A stretch of 60,000 nt of DNA. Origin: Polytrichum commune. Its lineage: Eukaryota > Streptophyta > Polytrichopsida > Polytrichales > Polytrichaceae. Both the position numbers and the translations under genes were made by a program. The notes under the pieces are model-generated. The model worked only from the letters and a program-made list of their open reading frames with translations, made no database searches and was not told the DNA's origin. Shown piece by piece: positions 58,101 to 60,000 of this stretch (the stretch's first letter is position 1; every line of letters starts with the position of its first letter). The stretch covers positions 38,286,440 to 38,346,439 of the forward strand of contig OX485807.1 of NCBI GenBank assembly GCA_950295325.1, read 5' to 3'.

Positions 58101-59460
58101 TTGTCGGTTGGAGCTAGATGGGATTGCTTGCTCTGGCAATCTGGAAATCCTTGGTAGTAGGGTTCCAGTCACATTGCAATTGGTTTAAGAAAGGCTATCA
58201 ACATCTTGAATTTTCCTGGCATGTGCAATATTTGTCATTGCAGGTGGACTTTCAGGTCAAGAGAGCTCACTCCATTTTTCACTGTTATCCCAACTTTACA
58301 CCCATCGGGTCAACGCATTCTTCCCCCAATTTACAGTGTGGTAAGCTCTTCAAGCAAATAGGTTATCTCAGGCACATGTAACCTGAGTTCTGTCGATGAT
58401 GGACTGTGGATTTCAACCATTAATGCATATACCATTAATAGGATATATCATTAATGCAATCTCTAACCTGCATGGCTGGCATTGTTACAGGAAATTAATG
58501 AAACACAGTTCAACAATTTGGATTATAAAGAGTGGCACATTGGAGTGGTGAGTTTTCTCCTGTCTCTTGCCTTTAGGTGTGTACTTCTACTTGTGGGATT
58601 GTTTTTTGTAGGAAATGAGCAATTCACTCTCCAAACTTTGTTTTACGTCCTTCACAGGGACGAGTCACAATTGCTGGAGTTTCTTCGTAAGAAATGTTCT
58701 TTTCATTGTCTATTCTTCTCTGGTGGCACATGTTTTGTTCATACACCCTTGCAATCGATAGGGTTTGTTTCTTAACATCAGTCTGTACAAACTCAATCAC
58801 AAGTGTGGTTCACTTCATATAGTTTTGTTGCACAAGAGTATTTATCACTGGTGATGTAGGTCCAGAACTTCAATATAGCAACAAGACCTGACATTTCTAT
58901 CGTTGTTTTTGTTCTGAAATGGATTGTGTGTTATTCTGCAGCCAACCTCAGTGTCAAAAAGTGGTGGTGGTCACAGGCCAATGCTGGTAATAGTGCAGAA
59001 CCCTGGTATGTCCAGCTTCGCCTACACTGCGGATGACTTTGCAAATGAACCCAAAAAACCAGAGAGTGACTACAAAATTCCAGCCCTGCCCATAATTACT
59101 CACAAGGGCCCTGAGCCCTCCTCCTCATTGGTCGACCACGATGGTTTACAGCTCCGAATGCGAAGCCCTGGAGATTTGACAACCTCATCGATTGAATGTG
59201 GAAACCGGAGAGACAATGTCACTGTTTCTGTTTCTAGTGACCACCGAGAGGCAAAAGATGCCACCAAGTGTCTTGATGACAAAGAAGACAAGAATGCCAT
59301 GATTTTTGTAAACGAGGTTGTGGTGGATGTGAAGGGATTGAAAAGCTACTCATTCCTGCCATTTGAGAGTACATGTGGAGACTCGCGGTTGTTGCATCCG
59401 AGATCAAATGCAAATGTGGCCGTACAAGGTTTTGTTCCCCACCCATCAAGCATCGTTTGA
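55158..59460 (+). CDS. Seven-pass membrane protein, nine exons, unknown function
   Basis: Exons: 55158-55325, 56089-56165, 56547-56814, 57264-57418, 57592-57637, 57960-58051, 58244-58340, 58491-58547, 58942-59460. All joins have GT-AG ends and keep the frame, giving 492 residues. Start: first ATG of the open frame, opening MDAIAIEQ. Seven hydrophobic segments at about 27-46, 59-82, 93-118, 137-152, 172-189, 228-245 and 254-272. A conserved-looking core has HGYCIMHEQLSVNERR after segment 3 and LREQLQQIQDEGV plus YTKYTMFKTFQRA between segments 5 and 6. The last 170 residues are hydrophilic and probably cytosolic. The layout resembles GOST/GPR107-type proteins without their luminal domain, but family membership is not established. 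The end of exon 3 is the least certain (56814, or 56774 with a shorter loop). No signal peptide is evident. Confidence 0.85.
55527..56040 (+). repeat. Direct duplication inside intron 1, 279-bp period
   Basis: About 55527-55765 and 55806-56040 are copies, sharing TAATAATGGCGCAGGGTT, GGTCCGGATTCATTTCC type and AAGTACTCGATGATGGATGA. They differ at roughly one base in ten and by small indels. The repeat lies wholly within intron 1, so it does not alter the protein, though it adds most of that intron's length. Confidence 0.85.
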
Positions 59461-60000
59461 TTCGGCTTGTTACGGATTTTTGTTCTAGTACGACTCTCTA
59501 GTCTGGAGGCGAACATTGCTGTTGATGCGGATGAAAACTTTCGTTATGTACACTAAGAGCCCTGAATCATCAGTTGTAGAAATCATTCGATTTGCCAGGC
59601 CATCTGCTTACTGACCATCAAGGAGAATAAAGATCTGTACAATGTACATAGAGTAGTTCACCTTCCCTTAAGGACCTTCTTGGCCACGGGAAATAGAGAG
59701 AGGTATAAGCCTTCAGTACATCCTCATGTGATAGTGAGTAGATCCTTGAAAGTGCACAACCGTGGCAGAATGATGTATTCTTCTTATGCGGTGGTGGCAG
59801 ATCTGTTCGAGGCTATTTCGGCCACTCAGAACAGTTGTATCATGTCCATGTATACAAAGTATGCAATGGAAAGCTCAGTTATATATGAATGCTCTACTAC
59901 TAGAAACTCACTTGCTGCAAATATGAGCAATTCTGGAGCGTGTGGAGTGTTAAAATATGCTCAAAATAATTGGTGAAGTGCTTCTGAATGAAATATTAGA
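59461..60000 (+). other. 3' untranslated region and downstream DNA
   Basis: After the TGA at 59458-59460, an AATAAA at 59626-59631 is a plausible polyadenylation signal, giving a 3' untranslated region of about 180-200 bp. An open frame at 59680-59976 shows no motif and is probably chance. Confidence 0.5.
59626..59631 (+). terminator. Polyadenylation signal
   Basis: AATAAA 166 bp after the host gene's stop codon. Confidence 0.5.

Noticed and set aside
58548-58941. An extra small exon within the last intron of the host gene
   Set aside because: An AG...GT candidate near 58659-58687 is 29 bp long and would break the frame; direct joining of 58547 to 58942 keeps it.

Overview
This is nuclear DNA from a plant-lineage (streptophyte) genome. 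The evidence is spliceosomal GT-AG introns in the one host gene, a short Arabidopsis-type telomere tract (TTTAGGG), and a very high load of plant-style non-autonomous transposons. GC content is low and the window is almost entirely a nested graveyard of mobile elements. I cannot name the species. A Ty3/Gypsy element carrying a DNA methyltransferase and a Tc1-like element would be unusual in a flowering plant, so a charophyte alga or a non-seed plant is the more likely source (inference).

Layout. 1-16 kb holds short inverted-repeat elements, a decayed Tc1-like transposon with long inverted termini (1722-3347), and two or three copies of a family with a TAA target duplication. 16.3-23.6 kb is a tandem array of a roughly 185-bp unit split by two insertions. 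One is a 5.8-kb complex (16683-22503) with a Ty3/Gypsy polyprotein in the order cytosine-5 DNA methyltransferase, reverse transcriptase, RNase H, integrase, PHD finger. The other is a 660-bp hAT-type element with a perfect 8-bp target duplication. 24-25.4 kb has a further inverted-repeat element and a 354-bp tandem duplication. 31.6-32.6 kb is a Mutator-like fold-back element with 327-bp termini and a 9-bp target duplication. It is followed by a 21-bp minisatellite, a MITE with another MITE nested in it, and a tRNA-type SINE with poly(A) and target duplications. 37-52 kb holds more inverted-repeat elements, a second hAT copy, two tandem arrays and a three-copy tandem array of the SINE family.

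The only convincing host gene is at 55158-59460 on the + strand: nine exons, 492 residues, a predicted seven-pass membrane protein of unknown function with a long hydrophilic tail. Microsatellite-rich promoter-like DNA lies upstream of it.

The main biological interest is the retroelement. It combines an enzyme that writes DNA methylation with a domain that reads chromatin inside one Pol polyprotein. This copy is dead: it has in-frame stops, a frameshift, no methyltransferase motif I and no gag or 5' LTR. Its termini are also inverted in an unexpected way.
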